A DNA stretch of 64,000 nt from Pseudomonadota bacterium (GCA_039024915.1 JBCCPK010000003.1:372001-436000), one strand, 5' to 3'. Positions 17,636-27,568 are shown, counted from the first letter of the stretch. Made by a program: numbers and translations. The notes: a model not told the origin generated them from the letters alone.

Positions 17636-18381
17636 CCGTCGATCAACAACGATGTCCCGGTGACCAGCGCAGAGGCATCGCCAGCGAGATAGACAACTGC
17701 GCCCATGATATCCTCAATCTTGCCAATCCGGTCGAGTTTGATCTTCGAGGTAATCCAGCCGACCTTTTGCGGGTCAGCGAAGGTCGCCTCGGTCAGCGGC
17801 GTCTTGATGAAGGTCGGGCATACCGTGTTGATGCGAACGCCGCTTTTGCCCCACTCGATGGCCATCGCTTTGATCATGCCCTCGAGCGCATGCTTGGATG
17901 CGCAATAGACGGCGCGATCGATGCCGCCGACATGGCCCATCTGCGAGGAAATATGGATGATGGAGCCGGGCTTGCCTGCCGCGATCATCCCGCGTCCGGC
18001 TTCAGCAGAGAGGACAAACGCACCGCGCACATTGATGTCCATCACCGCCTGGTAGTCGTCCAACGCTGTCTCAAGAGCCGGGGCGTGCCGGGCAATACCA
18101 GCGGAGTTGACGACAACATCAAAGGGGCCAAGCTCAGCGACGGTCGTCTTGATTGCATCGCTGTCCGCCAGATCGAGCGTCGCAGCCTGTGCATCGAACC
18201 CGGCCGAGATCAACTCGCCAACCGCCTGATCCAATTGCTCGCGCCCCCGCGCCACGCAGACGATCTGTGCCCCTTGTTCAGCCAAAGCGACTGCGGCACC
18301 AAGGCCGATGCCACGTGAGGCGCCCGCGATCAGCGCGCGCTTGCCATCAAGGCGGAACGATGGGGTCTTTGGAAGTGTCAT
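17617..18381 (-). CDS. Short-chain dehydrogenase/reductase (SDR)
   Basis: A classical SDR of 254 residues with the cofactor motif GASRGIGLG, the NSAG variant of NNAG, a catalytic Ser in IHISSQMG and the YCASK (YxxxK) motif, ending in LLIDGGWTAG. Such enzymes oxidise sugars, polyols or sugar acids, or reduce keto groups, with NAD(P). The exact substrate cannot be assigned. I chose the ATG at 18381, and an upstream TTG would add 7 residues. The last codons are the source of the downstream 46-bp tandem array. Confidence 0.88.
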   Translation of the reverse strand: MTLPKTPSFRLDGKRALIAGASRGIGLGAAVALAEQGAQIVCVARGREQLDQAVGELISAGFDAQAATLDLADSDAIKTTVAELGPFDVVVNSAGIARHAPALETALDDYQAVMDINVRGAFVLSAEAGRGMIAAGKPGSIIHISSQMGHVGGIDRAVYCASKHALEGMIKAMAIEWGKSGVRINTVCPTFIKTPLTEATFADPQKVGWITSKIKLDRIGKIEDIMGAVVYLAGDASALVTGTSLLIDGGWTAG

Positions 18382-18636
18382 GTGTACCAGTCCGGTGGGC
18401 AATTAGGGTCGGTGAGTATGGTTCCTTAACCCGGTTCCGACGCACGATCACCTGTGTATCGCAGGGCTGACCGTCGTCGACCCTCCGGTCCGCTGTTACG
18501 ATGGATGCCCATTTCCGCGCGATAACCGACCGTATGCTCTGAAATGTCGGCCTGGGCCAAGCGCTGACGTTTCGCTCGCGCAAGCGTGAATTCCACATCC
18601 CGATCTTCGCGCTATGTCTCCGGGATCGACGGTTGA

Positions 18637-19197
18637 ATGGACCATCTCATGTTTGTAATTCGTAGCGCGCTGGTTCGGACGGCAGGTATCGCATTTGTCT
18701 GCTTCGTCTCGGCAACGTCCGCCCTCTCCCAGGATACGGCAGGATCGTGGGCACCAACCTTCACCGCGCGACATAGCGGCTGGGACGTCACCTGCGACAA
18801 GCGCGGAGAAGACGCCTCACTCGAAGAACGCTGTTTCATGCGCTATGTCGATGCCTATTCACCGCGTCCCAATTTTGGCGTGGTGTTCTTCTTCCTACAG
18901 TATCAGAACGGCGCGCCCGCCATATCGATGGGGCGAGAGTTTCAGACCAACCTCGTCGCATCGAGCTTGCGTGTCACACCCGGCTGGGAGCGCCCGCCGG
19001 GTGTTTGCGCTGGTGGACCGTGCGAGATCGAGGGCGTTGATGCGGAAACCATGGTTTCAGCCCTTGCGGAAGGCGGATCGCTGGAGATTGGCTTTACCGA
19101 CAGCCAAGGCACCGAACAGTTGCGCCTGTGGCCATCGGAGGGCTTTGCCGCAGCCTTGGCCGATATCACGCGCGAGGCAGATGCGCGTGGTTTGTAA
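18637..19197 (+). CDS. Exported IalB-like protein
   Basis: This 186-residue protein has a signal peptide (residues about 12-31, ending SALSQ). A domain with paired cysteines follows (GWDVTCDKR, ERCFMRY, GVCAGGPCEIEGV). The pattern of an exported domain opening with W.V.C and containing later C..C pairs resembles the invasion-associated locus B family common in Rhizobiales. The match is by eye and moderate. A second ATG at 18649 is possible. No operon partner is evident. Confidence 0.6.
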   Translation: MDHLMFVIRSALVRTAGIAFVCFVSATSALSQDTAGSWAPTFTARHSGWDVTCDKRGEDASLEERCFMRYVDAYSPRPNFGVVFFFLQYQNGAPAISMGREFQTNLVASSLRVTPGWERPPGVCAGGPCEIEGVDAETMVSALAEGGSLEIGFTDSQGTEQLRLWPSEGFAAALADITREADARGL

Positions 19198-19265
19198 CCT
19201 CGTCACACCGGTTGGCAGGACCGCGGACGCACCTTGAGTCGCCCGCCAAGCCTATCGGCCCTGTC

Positions 19266-19499
19266 TCAGTGCAGGCTTAACAGCACCTCGATGTCGCGTT
19301 GTGACATGCGATCCAACAGCGCCCGCTCATCTGCGTTGAGCCCCTCGCCGCTCTCGACCTGCGCCTTGATCCGCGCTGCGGTCTGACTGGTGGGCAGGTA
19401 GTAGATCGAGCTGTCTTGCGCGCTCATCTCCTCGACCAGTCGGCGCAACAGCTTCTTGCGCCTTTCCCCGTCGAGATCCTTGCGTTTGTCCTGAAGCAT
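19266..19499 (-). CDS. Small hypothetical protein
   Basis: A 77-residue, highly charged and probably helical protein (start LQDKRKDLDGERRKKLLRRL, end RDIEVLLSLH) without signal peptide or membrane segment. I do not recognise a family. It lies between the IalB-like gene and the broken glyoxalase gene and has its own ATG. It could be a genuine small gene or a chance frame. Confidence 0.5.
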   Translation of the reverse strand: MLQDKRKDLDGERRKKLLRRLVEEMSAQDSSIYYLPTSQTAARIKAQVESGEGLNADERALLDRMSQRDIEVLLSLH

Positions 19500-19581
19500 G
19501 ATGGTTCCCGCTTACCGTTGCCGGTTTTGCATTTAGGGCGCGCGTCAGTTTGTGACATCGGGAAAGGTGTTTTTGCGCCAC

Positions 19582-19965
19582 CTAGCCCCAGGCCGGCGGT
19601 TCGGTGGACGGAGCATACGTGCCGAAGGTCCACTCATGCCCTTCGGGGTCTTTGCAGCGGTAGCGCCGTGTGCCCCATTACGTGGCTTCGGGTGGATAGA
19701 CCTCCTCAGCGCCGCTCGCGATGGCGTTCGCATGGTGCGCATCGACATCCTCGACGACGACATAGACGCCCGGCGAACCCTTGGGCAGGTCCGACGTACC
19801 CATCAGGATCACGCCGTTTGCGTAGGCAAGCTCGGCGTGCTGAACTGAGCCGTCCTCCGCGTCGGCGCGGATAATCACCCGGAAGCCGAACGCCTTCGTC
19901 AGGAACTCGATTGCGGCTGAACCATCACGGTATGACAGGTAGGGAATGATGGTGGGATTGGTCAT
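19582..19965 (-). pseudogene. VOC/glyoxalase-family protein interrupted by an in-frame stop
   Basis: From the ATG at 19965 (preceded by AAGAAGAAC) the frame reads IIPYLSYRDGSAAIEFLTKA, a typical PhnB-like vicinal oxygen chelate domain. It meets TAA at 19678-19680 after 95 residues. The same frame then continues with WGTRRYRCKDPEGHEW and TFGTYAP to a TAG at 19582, which is the conserved end of this family. One codon, probably an ancestral GAA (Glu), has become TAA. Without readthrough the product loses its last strands and a likely metal ligand. Confidence 0.8.
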
Positions 19966-20361
19966 GAGTTCTTCTTTTTTCGCCCGGGAGGCACTTGGAA
20001 AGCTGGACAGCTCAGCAGCAGGCTCCTCGACCGATGAGGCCACCGCGTTCGTTTTATGCGCATCGGGGTGAACATTTTTTGGTAAGCGATCCCCACGCTT
20101 TTCTAGAAACGATCACCACAATGGCTGTAAGAGTGCGAGCTTTGAAAAATGGGGGCGGCGCGAGCAACCGCAGGCAAGCTTCGCGCCGGCCATATCGAAC
20201 CCGTGCCGCTGCCGACCACCCAGTTTGCCCGATTGAGCGCGGATCGCTCCATTCATGTCTGATCGTTGCAAGCATGACCTCCCCGATCACGAGAATGCGA
20301 TTTGGCGGCGCACTTCGTTTTCGCTACGTCTTCGGCGACGACGATTTTGCGAGGACATCCC
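19966..20361. other. 396-bp gap without a recognised gene
   Basis: Between the broken glyoxalase gene and the DUF302 gene I see short frames only, none with a recognisable domain or convincing start. There is no clear terminator hairpin. The sequence may contain the promoter for the plus-strand DUF302 gene or the decayed remains of a gene. Confidence 0.5.
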
Positions 20362-20811
20362 ATGCTGAAACTCCACACACTGATCTTTGCTGGCCTCTTG
20401 GCTCTTGTGGCCCCCGCGTCAGCGGAGATGATGTCAGTCGAAAGCGCTGACGGCGTTTCCGAAACCATGGACAGGCTCCAGGCGGCCGTCGAGGGTGCAG
20501 GCGCGACCGTTTTTGCCCGGGTCAATCACGGCGCGGGTGCGCAATCGGTCGACATGGAGCTGGACGACGCTGAGTTGCTGATATTCGGGAACCCGATGCT
20601 CGGAACGCCCGCTCTGCAGGACGATATTCAGGCCGGCCTCTTGCTGCCATTGCGCGTACTGGTCCACGCGAGCGGCGATGGAAGCGTGATCGTCTGGGAG
20701 GATCCTGTGGCGATGTTTGAGGGCTTGGAGATCGCGGAAGATGCCCCCTACATCGCCCGGATGCGCGGTGCGCTTGGTAATCTCACCCAAGCTGCGGCGA
20801 GCGGCGGCTGA
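20362..20811 (+). CDS. Exported DUF302-domain protein
   Basis: A 149-residue protein with a signal peptide (FAGLLALVAPASA) followed by a DUF302 domain. Features are MSVESADGVSETMDRLQAAV, VFARVNHGAGA, LLIFGNPMLGTPAL and VWEDPVAMFEGL. The family is widespread and periplasmic or cytoplasmic, with no firmly known function. The ATG at 20362 follows GAGGACATCCC. It is convergent with the HisD-like gene, with a strong hairpin between them. Confidence 0.85.
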   Translation: MLKLHTLIFAGLLALVAPASAEMMSVESADGVSETMDRLQAAVEGAGATVFARVNHGAGAQSVDMELDDAELLIFGNPMLGTPALQDDIQAGLLLPLRVLVHASGDGSVIVWEDPVAMFEGLEIAEDAPYIARMRGALGNLTQAAASGG

Positions 20812-20892
20812 GCCCCGCAGCATCTTGACGCCGCAGCGTCGCCAACAGGCAACCCGTTAGCTGGATGGCGCTTGAGTGCTTACGATCATAGC

Positions 20893-20925
20893 GGCTCGCT
20901 GCAGCGCTTTGCGCTGCAGCGAGCC
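20893..20925. terminator. Perfect 15-bp hairpin between convergent genes
   Basis: GGCTCGCTGCAGCGC, loop TTT, then the exact complement form a 33-nt palindrome between the stops of the DUF302 gene and the minus-strand HisD-like gene. No U-tract follows on either strand. A bidirectional structural terminator or RNA-stabilising hairpin fits the position. Confidence 0.65.
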
Positions 20926-20943
20926 TAGAGCCAAAGCCGCGGT

Positions 20944-22272
20944 TTACTCCGCCGCCAGCTTCGGTTCCGCCGCGCCGCCATAGGGCACGTTCCGCCCGCC
21001 GTAACGACGGACGCGCACATTGCACTGCTCCGCATGCCCGACAAAGCCCTCTAGGATGCACAGGCGCGAACCGTATTCGCCGATCAGCGCTGCCGCTTCA
21101 TCGTTCACGATCTTCTGATAGCTGTGCGTTTTCAGATACTTGCCAACCCAAAGGCCGCCGGTGTAGCGCCCAGCCTTCTTCGTGGGGAGCGTGTGATTGG
21201 TGCCGATCACCTTGTCGCCATTGGCCACGTTTGTGCGGGCACCGAGGAACAGCGCGCCGTAACAGGTCATTTTCTCAAGGAACCAGTCGTCGCGATCGGT
21301 CATGACCTGCACATGCTCGGACGCAATGTCATCGGCGACCTGCAGCATCTCATCATAGGTGTCGCAGACGATCACCTCGCCATAATCCTCCCATGAGGTG
21401 CGCGCGGTGTCAGCGGTCGGCAGAATCTTTAGGAGCCGCTCGATCTCATCCATCGTGTCGCGCGCGAGCTTTTCAGAGTTGGTCAGCAGCACGGCGGGCG
21501 AATTGTAGCCATGCTCCGCCTGCCCCAGAAGGTCGGTTGCGCACAGTTCGGCATCCGCACCGTGCTCGTCGGCGATGACCATAGTCTCGGTCGGTCCAGC
21601 GAACAGATCGATGCCCACCCGTCCGAAAAGCTGCCGCTTGGCTTCAGCGACAAACGCGTTGCCCGGCCCGACCAGCATATGAACCGGATCAATGGTCTCG
21701 GTGCCAATGGCCATGGCGCCCACAGCCTGAATACCACCCATCACGTATATTTCATGGGCACCACCAAGCTTGATCGCTGCGATTACCGCCGGGTTCGGCT
21801 CGCCCTTGAAAGGTGGCGTGCATGCAATGATGCGCGGAACGCGCGCAACATCTGCAGTGGCGACAGACATATGGGCGGATGCGACCATCGGAAACTTGCC
21901 GCCGGGTACATAACAGCCAACGGATTGGACTGGGATGTTCTTGTGGCCCAGAACGACGCCGGGCATTGTCTCGATCTCGATATCAAGCATTGAGTCGCGT
22001 TGGTGCTGGGCAAAAACCCGAACCTGTTCCTGTGCGAATTTGATATCGTCCATCTCCTGGGCGGAGACCTTGTTCATAAGCGAAGCCACATCGTCGTCCG
22101 ACAGGCGGAAGCTCGGCGGCGAATAATTGTCGAACTTCTCCGACAAATCGCGCACGGCCGCATCGCCCCGCGCTTCGATGTCCTTCAGCGTGCCCTCGAC
22201 AATCGCGCGGACCTTCGCGTCATCTTCCGAGCGCTCGGCATCGGGTTTTCCGCGCTTGAGATGGGTGATCAT
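20944..22272 (-). CDS. Histidinol dehydrogenase-family NAD-dependent dehydrogenase
   Basis: This 442-residue protein belongs to the HisD fold. It shows [15 protein letters not shown], the Zn/NAD-region motif [16 protein letters not shown] and the NHTLPT motif with the catalytic-type His. It lies apart from any his genes. Proteins like this beside sugar regulators often oxidise other alcohols, for example sulfopropanediol dehydrogenase (HpsN). True histidine biosynthesis is therefore only one possibility. Transcription is toward the SDR and LacI genes, and a LacI-like palindrome lies upstream of its start. Confidence 0.8.
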   Translation of the reverse strand: MITHLKRGKPDAERSEDDAKVRAIVEGTLKDIEARGDAAVRDLSEKFDNYSPPSFRLSDDDVASLMNKVSAQEMDDIKFAQEQVRVFAQHQRDSMLDIEIETMPGVVLGHKNIPVQSVGCYVPGGKFPMVASAHMSVATADVARVPRIIACTPPFKGEPNPAVIAAIKLGGAHEIYVMGGIQAVGAMAIGTETIDPVHMLVGPGNAFVAEAKRQLFGRVGIDLFAGPTETMVIADEHGADAELCATDLLGQAEHGYNSPAVLLTNSEKLARDTMDEIERLLKILPTADTARTSWEDYGEVIVCDTYDEMLQVADDIASEHVQVMTDRDDWFLEKMTCYGALFLGARTNVANGDKVIGTNHTLPTKKAGRYTGGLWVGKYLKTHSYQKIVNDEAAALIGEYGSRLCILEGFVGHAEQCNVRVRRYGGRNVPYGGAAEPKLAAE

Positions 22273-22604
22273 GGCGTTTGGCTCCTTATGAGCGTGCGCC
22301 GTTCGGCGCGTCGAATGGACGTTGGTCACGGGGGTGCAGGCGTCCCAAGTATGAGACCTGCACTGCTGCCCGACAACCGTCGGCGTTGGAAACCGGATGT
22401 TTTTGCAAGCGTATGCAATATAGCGTTGGCTCATTCGGCGGCGCAAGCAGAAACGGGGTGAGTTGGTGCGAAAAAGTGAGCGGACTGTCGGCCAATTCGG
22501 CTGGGCGCGGATTGTCGGGCCGTGCGCTTATGGACGGCACCTGTGAAGTGCGCTTGACTGGTCGCACCGCGATTATGCCCCCACATCGCCAACTGGACCC
22601 GCCC
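22273..22604. other. Divergent promoter region between HisD-like and adenine deaminase genes
   Basis: This 332-bp gap separates two divergent genes. It contains a LacI-like operator candidate at 22403-22418. I see no small gene with a recognisable product and no riboswitch-like structure. Confidence 0.5.
22403..22418. promoter_or_regulatory. Candidate LacI-family operator
   Basis: TTGCAAGCGTATGCAA has perfect outer arms (TTGCA/TGCAA). Its inner bases fit the LacI-family half-site pattern GnAAnCGnTTnC at all but one of the fixed positions. It lies about 130 bp upstream of the HisD-like start. The LacI gene at 16134-17219 is the nearest candidate regulator, which is an inference. Confidence 0.45.
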
Positions 22605-24332
22605 ATGACGCCCCCCATCACTTCGACCGATCAAGAGACACTGGCGAGACGCATCGCCCAAGGGCGGGGGGATGAGCCGGCCGATCTGGTGCTCGCAGGC
22701 GGTGTGGTCTTTGACCTCATAACCGGGGGGATGATCGAGGGCGATGTGGCCATTTGCAGCGACACCATTGTCGGTATCGGGGAGGATTACACGGGCCGCG
22801 AGCGGGTTGATGTTTCAGGCTTGACACTCGTGCCCGGATTTATCGACACGCACCTGCATATCGAATCGAGCCTCGTCACACCGTTCGAATTCGACCGTTG
22901 CGTCACCCCGCGCGGGATCACCACCGCGATTTGCGATCCGCACGAGGTATCGAACGTGATCGGGCTTGAGGGCATCCGCTATTTTCAAGAGGCATCGGCC
23001 CACATGCTGCTGGACCTCAAGGTGCAGCTGTCGGCCTGTGTGCCTTCAAGCCACATGGAAACGTCCGGCGCGCGGCTCCTTGCAGACGATCTGGCACCGT
23101 TTATGGACCACCCGTCGAACATCGGCCTTGCCGAGTTCATGAACTATCCCGGCGTGATCCACCGTGATCCTGAATGCCTCGATAAACTAGCCCTGTTTGC
23201 CGGGGGCCACATCGATGGCCATTGCCCGCTTCTGTCCGGCAAGGACCTCAATGCCTACCTCGCCGCTGGCATATCGACCGAACATGAAGCGACAAAAGCT
23301 GACGAGGCGCGCGAAAAGCTGCAGAAAGGCATGCGCGTCCTGATCCGCGAGGGCTCCTGCTCGAAGGATCTGCACGCGTTGCAACCTCTGCTCAATGATC
23401 TGACGGCACCCTACATGTGCCTGTGCACTGACGACCGAAATCCGCTGGATATCGCGGAACACGGCCACCTTGATTTCATGATCCGAACTCTGATCGCGCT
23501 CGGCACCAGCCCGTTGGCGGCCTACCGCGCAGCGAGCCTTTCGGCCGCGAGCGCGTTCGGCTTGTCAGATCGCGGCCTGATCGCGCCTGGTAAACGCGCC
23601 GACATCGTCGCCGTGCGTACCCTTGAGGCGTGCGATGCACAGATGGTCTTTTGCGGTGGACGGCGGGTCAGCACGGAAGCCTTCGCATCACGTGGCTCCA
23701 TCGAGCCAGTTGGACGACGCTCGGTGCAGGCATCGACAGTAACGGCCGATGGTTTCCGCGACACCAGCCAGATGGACCCAACGCCGGTCATCGGTATCCG
23801 TCCGGGCCAAATCCTCACCGATCATCTGAAAGAAGAAATTCCCCCACATAATGGCGACAAGCCGCCCGACGTTGCGCGCGATCTCCTCCGTATCTCGGTC
23901 ATCGAACGGCACGGCAAGAACGGAAACATCGCCAACGGTTTCGTCAAGGGCTTCGGGCTAAGGGCAGGAGCAATCGCATCGACCGTCTGCCACGACCACC
24001 ACAACATCGTCGCGATTGGCGCGAACTATGCCGATATGGCAGTCGCTGCGAACAGGCTGACCGCGCTCGAAGGCGGGTTCGTCGTGGTCCAGGATGGCAC
24101 AATTCTGGCCGAAATGGCCTTGCCGGTGGCCGGTCTGATGAGCCTGAAACCCTTCGAGACGGTGAAAACCGAGCTTGAGAAGCTCCGGTCGGCGGCGCGG
24201 GCCCTGGGGGTTACGCTGGAGGAGCCTTTTCTGCAGCTGGCATTCCTTGCGCTGCCGGTCATCCCCTCCCTCAAGATCACCGACCATGGCGTGGTGGACG
24301 TCGAGGCTTTCAAGGTCATCGACCGGGGATAA
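22605..24332 (+). CDS. ade: Adenine deaminase
   Basis: A 575-residue amidohydrolase-superfamily enzyme with [36 protein letters not shown] and the C-terminal adenine deaminase region ([20 protein letters not shown]). It converts adenine to hypoxanthine and ammonia in purine salvage. The ATG at 22605 gives the usual family length. In-frame starts further upstream would run through the promoter region. No other purine gene is adjacent. Confidence 0.93.
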   Translation: MTPPITSTDQETLARRIAQGRGDEPADLVLAGGVVFDLITGGMIEGDVAICSDTIVGIGEDYTGRERVDVSGLTLVPGFIDTHLHIESSLVTPFEFDRCVTPRGITTAICDPHEVSNVIGLEGIRYFQEASAHMLLDLKVQLSACVPSSHMETSGARLLADDLAPFMDHPSNIGLAEFMNYPGVIHRDPECLDKLALFAGGHIDGHCPLLSGKDLNAYLAAGISTEHEATKADEAREKLQKGMRVLIREGSCSKDLHALQPLLNDLTAPYMCLCTDDRNPLDIAEHGHLDFMIRTLIALGTSPLAAYRAASLSAASAFGLSDRGLIAPGKRADIVAVRTLEACDAQMVFCGGRRVSTEAFASRGSIEPVGRRSVQASTVTADGFRDTSQMDPTPVIGIRPGQILTDHLKEEIPPHNGDKPPDVARDLLRISVIERHGKNGNIANGFVKGFGLRAGAIASTVCHDHHNIVAIGANYADMAVAANRLTALEGGFVVVQDGTILAEMALPVAGLMSLKPFETVKTELEKLRSAARALGVTLEEPFLQLAFLALPVIPSLKITDHGVVDVEAFKVIDRG

Positions 24333-24404
24333 GCCCTCGCCTTTTCCACGCCTGTGCAGACGGCCTTAGCTTCGCCGCCGATTTTGCGATCTCAGGAGGC
24401 GTTC

Positions 24405-25217
24405 ATGGCCAGCACCCATCATCTCGCACTGCCCTATCTGGCTGCCGGTCAAGCCACAAAGCATCTGACGCATAACGAAGCTCTCAAAGCGCTCGATACG
24501 ATCGTGCAACTTGCTGTCGAGAGCCGAACCACCGCATCGCCTCCAGCGAGCCCGACGGAAGGCTCCCGGTACATTGTGCCCGGCGGCGCGGCTGACGCAT
24601 TTGCGGGGCAAGATGGTCAGTTGGCCGCTTTCTCCGACGCATCTTGGGCGTTTCATGCGCCAAAGGTGGGCTGGCTGGCCTGGGTTGCGGATGAGACGCA
24701 GGCGGTCATCTTCGACGGCACGACTTGGGTTGGGATCACACCGGCTCTGCTCGACCAGTTGGGGATTGGGACAAGCGCCGACACCACCAACCGTCTCGCC
24801 GTCGCCAGCGATGCTGTGCTGATGACGGCTGCGACCGCGGACATGCAGTTGAAATTCAACAAAGCCTCAACGGCGGACACGGCGACGCTACTCTTTCAGT
24901 CAGGCTGGACCGGCAAGGCAGAAGTCGGCCTCGCGGGCAACGATGATCTGTCGTTCAAGGTCGAAGCGGGTGGCGCATGGGCGACAGCATTGGCCGCCGA
25001 CGGAGCGACCGGCAATGTCGCTATCGGCCATGCATCACCATCGTGCGCACTTGACGTTGCTGGCCCGGTGCGGGTTGGCCAGTACACTGTTGCAACCCTG
25101 CCAAGTGCCTCTGCGAGCGGTGCGGGAGCAATAGCGCATGTATCGGACAAGAATGGATCACCCGCGCTTGCAGTGTCCGACGGCAGCGTGTGGCTTTTCA
25201 CCGCGCTGACGGCGTAG
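24405..25217 (+). CDS. DUF2793-domain protein
   Basis: A 270-residue protein starting at an ATG behind AGGAGGC. The N-terminal half matches the DUF2793 pattern (LALPYLAAGQATKHLTHNEA, GSRYIVPGGAADAFAGQDGQ). The C-terminal half is Ala/Gly/Ser-rich and ends in a DKNGSPALAVSDGS-type segment seen in phage tail fibre proteins. DUF2793 proteins are usually found near gene transfer agent or prophage tail genes, but no such genes are present here. The function is unknown. Confidence 0.85.
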   Translation: MASTHHLALPYLAAGQATKHLTHNEALKALDTIVQLAVESRTTASPPASPTEGSRYIVPGGAADAFAGQDGQLAAFSDASWAFHAPKVGWLAWVADETQAVIFDGTTWVGITPALLDQLGIGTSADTTNRLAVASDAVLMTAATADMQLKFNKASTADTATLLFQSGWTGKAEVGLAGNDDLSFKVEAGGAWATALAADGATGNVAIGHASPSCALDVAGPVRVGQYTVATLPSASASGAGAIAHVSDKNGSPALAVSDGSVWLFTALTA

Positions 25218-25385
25218 ACCGAACGCTGATCCCCGCCTCGATGCCTGCAAGGCGAAGCCGACCGGTAACCGTGCCCGAATTTTGACGTACACAGGCACGA
25301 AGGATCGGGTTAAGACCTTGCTAACCATATCGGTGAGCGCTCAACGACGCCTCTCCGGCACTGTTCTGCGTAGGGATGGGGATCC

Positions 25386-26726
25386 ATGGCGGAAGCCTTA
25401 CGGCGCGGCGTCAGCCGGCTCGAAACGACAACCAAGCTGACGCTTGCGATTTTGGCGCTGGCGAGCGGCGTCTACACGTATCTGGGGGTCCGCGGCCTGC
25501 TGCAGGGGATCGGGCCCGTCGTCTTTTTTGGCGCGCTCATCTACTCGACTGCGGTCTCAATCGGGATCTACGCTTTCTGGTCTTACCTGATCCAGTTTAC
25601 ACCGCACATCCGGCACGCCTCCGATCGCCGAACGATGATCATCGCGATGGCCGTCGGCTCGATGATGATCGTGGCGATGTCATCTTGGCTGAACGCGGCT
25701 GCGCTGGCCGGCGGTGCGGCTATCGAACAGCATCTGGCGCAAACGACCGAAGAGTATCAGGCGCGCTTGTCCGAAGCGCACGAGACATCGCTCGCCGCGC
25801 AGGGACTGCTCCCCGATATTCAGCTTGCCTCGGAGCGTTTCCGCAGGCTGGCTCGGGAAGAGTTGGCGACGGGCTCGCTTACCGGCACGTCCGGCTCGGG
25901 AACAGTTGTGCAGCTTCTCAATCAGATGGCCGGTCAGCTTGAGGGACTAGCAACCGAAGTGCGCGCGTCTCGCGTTGAATCGGATGCGCTGTTTGAGCAA
26001 GGCGGGCAGTATCTCGGTGAAATGCGCCGGATCGTGACTGCAGCGGGGCCGATTGAACCGCGCGCCATCGCGTTCGCAGAAGAAGCCGTCGTTCTTACCG
26101 GCATCATCAACGCGCTGTCCGAGACCAGCATTGCGCCTGCGGTCAAGCGCGCGGCGGAAGACCTCAGCGCAGCGTTCGTTGCGCCGGAAGTCGACGGTAA
26201 CAGCGCCGATCTCGCTTCAAGGCAGGCGGCAATCGTTGAACGGGTGGAAAGCGCAATTGGCGTGCAGTCAAATGCACTGGCGGGCGCGGCAGACGCGATC
26301 CTCCTCCGGGAGCCGGTACAACCTGTCCGGTTTGTCCCACTATCGACACCCGAAGCGGTGCTGCAGTATGCGAGCGATTTTCTACCCTCCTGGGCCGGAG
26401 CGATCTCAATCGATTTGTTGCCAGCCGTCCTGATCCTCATTCTTGCGGGTGTGCACTCAGCCATTCGCCGCGAAGAAGGGGCTGAGCTTGATGCGCACCA
26501 CGTGACGGTGGCGGAAATGAACCAGGCTTTGAAGCTGTACCAGGCCATGCAGCCATCGTTTCAGCAGACGGCGCGACCAGCTGCTCAGGAACCCGATGAA
26601 ATCGCCATGCCGCCTCAACCGGCCGCACCCCAGCCTGTACGCGCAGAAGCCGATCCGGACAGCGGCGGCACCGAACAACACGGCGCAGATGTCACGACCT
26701 TGCCGACGGCCAAGCGGGACCGCTGA
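25386..26726 (+). CDS. Membrane protein with long periplasmic helical domain
   Basis: I do not recognise a family for this 446-residue protein. Hydropathy suggests membrane helices near residues 17-35, 43-63 and 82-103, and one near 345-360. The Ala/Glu-rich helical region between (about 105-335) probably lies on one side of the membrane. The cytoplasmic tail is Pro/Gln-rich. It starts at 25386 behind a purine-rich GGGATGGGGATCC and is followed after 2 bp by a ClpP-like peptidase gene, so the two are probably co-translated. Confidence 0.75.
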   Translation: MAEALRRGVSRLETTTKLTLAILALASGVYTYLGVRGLLQGIGPVVFFGALIYSTAVSIGIYAFWSYLIQFTPHIRHASDRRTMIIAMAVGSMMIVAMSSWLNAAALAGGAAIEQHLAQTTEEYQARLSEAHETSLAAQGLLPDIQLASERFRRLAREELATGSLTGTSGSGTVVQLLNQMAGQLEGLATEVRASRVESDALFEQGGQYLGEMRRIVTAAGPIEPRAIAFAEEAVVLTGIINALSETSIAPAVKRAAEDLSAAFVAPEVDGNSADLASRQAAIVERVESAIGVQSNALAGAADAILLREPVQPVRFVPLSTPEAVLQYASDFLPSWAGAISIDLLPAVLILILAGVHSAIRREEGAELDAHHVTVAEMNQALKLYQAMQPSFQQTARPAAQEPDEIAMPPQPAAPQPVRAEADPDSGGTEQHGADVTTLPTAKRDR

Positions 26727-26728
26727 CG

Positions 26729-27568
26729 GTGAACGAAACGGTCGAAACTAATGATAATCAGGCCACCGAGCGCGATGGTTTCGCCACTTCGGATTGGGTT
26801 CTGGGATTGTTGTTCGCCGCGCTGGTCGGCGGGTCGGTCGCGGCTTTGACTTATGATTTCCGCACCTTGTCTGCACAGTCCGCTCAATTCTCACCCGACA
26901 CGCCAGCGCGCCTCGCGCCAGCCGCTCCGCCGGTGCCAGGCCGAGAAGATCAGCTTCGTCGCTACAGTCCTGGGTCATCGCCGAGCCGCCAACCAGTCCG
27001 GTCTACAGACCTCCCCGGCTTTCAAGGGGACCCGCAAGAGGCACTGGGACAAGCGATGCGCTTTTTCTCAGATGGCGACGGCAGCGCGACTGGTATCGGG
27101 CGTATTACGCTAACGACCTATGATGATTTTGAAGCGTTCATCGACGCCAACGCGGATGTCGCTCTCATCGTCTTTCAGTCCCCCGGCGGCAGCGTTCGCG
27201 ATGCGATCGGCGTTGCTCTGGGTATTCGCGAGCGCGACATCGCGACCGAAATTGTCGCCAACGGCTATTGTGCATCGTCCTGCCCCCTCGCCTTCTCCGG
27301 AGGGATTGAGCGTGTCATTGATGAAACAGCAAACCTCGGTGTCCACCAGGTTTTCACGCCCGATGCGACCGTCGGCACCGTCCAGGACGGCATGCAGGGC
27401 GCGCAATTTATCTCATCGCAGGCGCAACAGCTTCTCGACGATATGGGCGTTGATCCACGCGCTTGGATCGAGGCGATGGCAACACCGCCCGAGCAGCTTT
27501 ATGTGTTCAGTGACGAGGAACTTGACGAGCTGAATTGGCGCACAAGCAGTGGGGAGGCTGGCAGCTAG
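26729..27568 (+). CDS. Membrane-anchored ClpP/SppA-like serine peptidase
   Basis: The protein of 279 residues has one N-terminal membrane segment (VLGLLFAALVGGSVAALTY), a Pro-rich linker, and a ClpP/crotonase-fold domain. FQSPGGSVRDAIGVALGIR, the Ser-containing elbow GYCASSCPLAFSGG and a likely catalytic His in LGVHQVF match the ClpP Ser-His pattern. Similar exported proteins have been called predicted periplasmic (COG3904-type) proteins. The start is GTG 26729, 2 bp after the upstream gene. It converges with fghA with a 4-bp overlap. Confidence 0.75.
   Translation: MNETVETNDNQATERDGFATSDWVLGLLFAALVGGSVAALTYDFRTLSAQSAQFSPDTPARLAPAAPPVPGREDQLRRYSPGSSPSRQPVRSTDLPGFQGDPQEALGQAMRFFSDGDGSATGIGRITLTTYDDFEAFIDANADVALIVFQSPGGSVRDAIGVALGIRERDIATEIVANGYCASSCPLAFSGGIERVIDETANLGVHQVFTPDATVGTVQDGMQGAQFISSQAQQLLDDMGVDPRAWIEAMATPPEQLYVFSDEELDELNWRTSSGEAGS

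Noticed and set aside
19995-20361. Possible small protein reading through 19995-20361
   Set aside because: The frame has no domain and no ribosome binding site, and its 3' part overlaps the better-supported DUF302 gene in another frame.
20944-22272. Assignment as hisD of histidine biosynthesis
   Set aside because: No his genes are nearby and the context is catabolic, so only the family is asserted.
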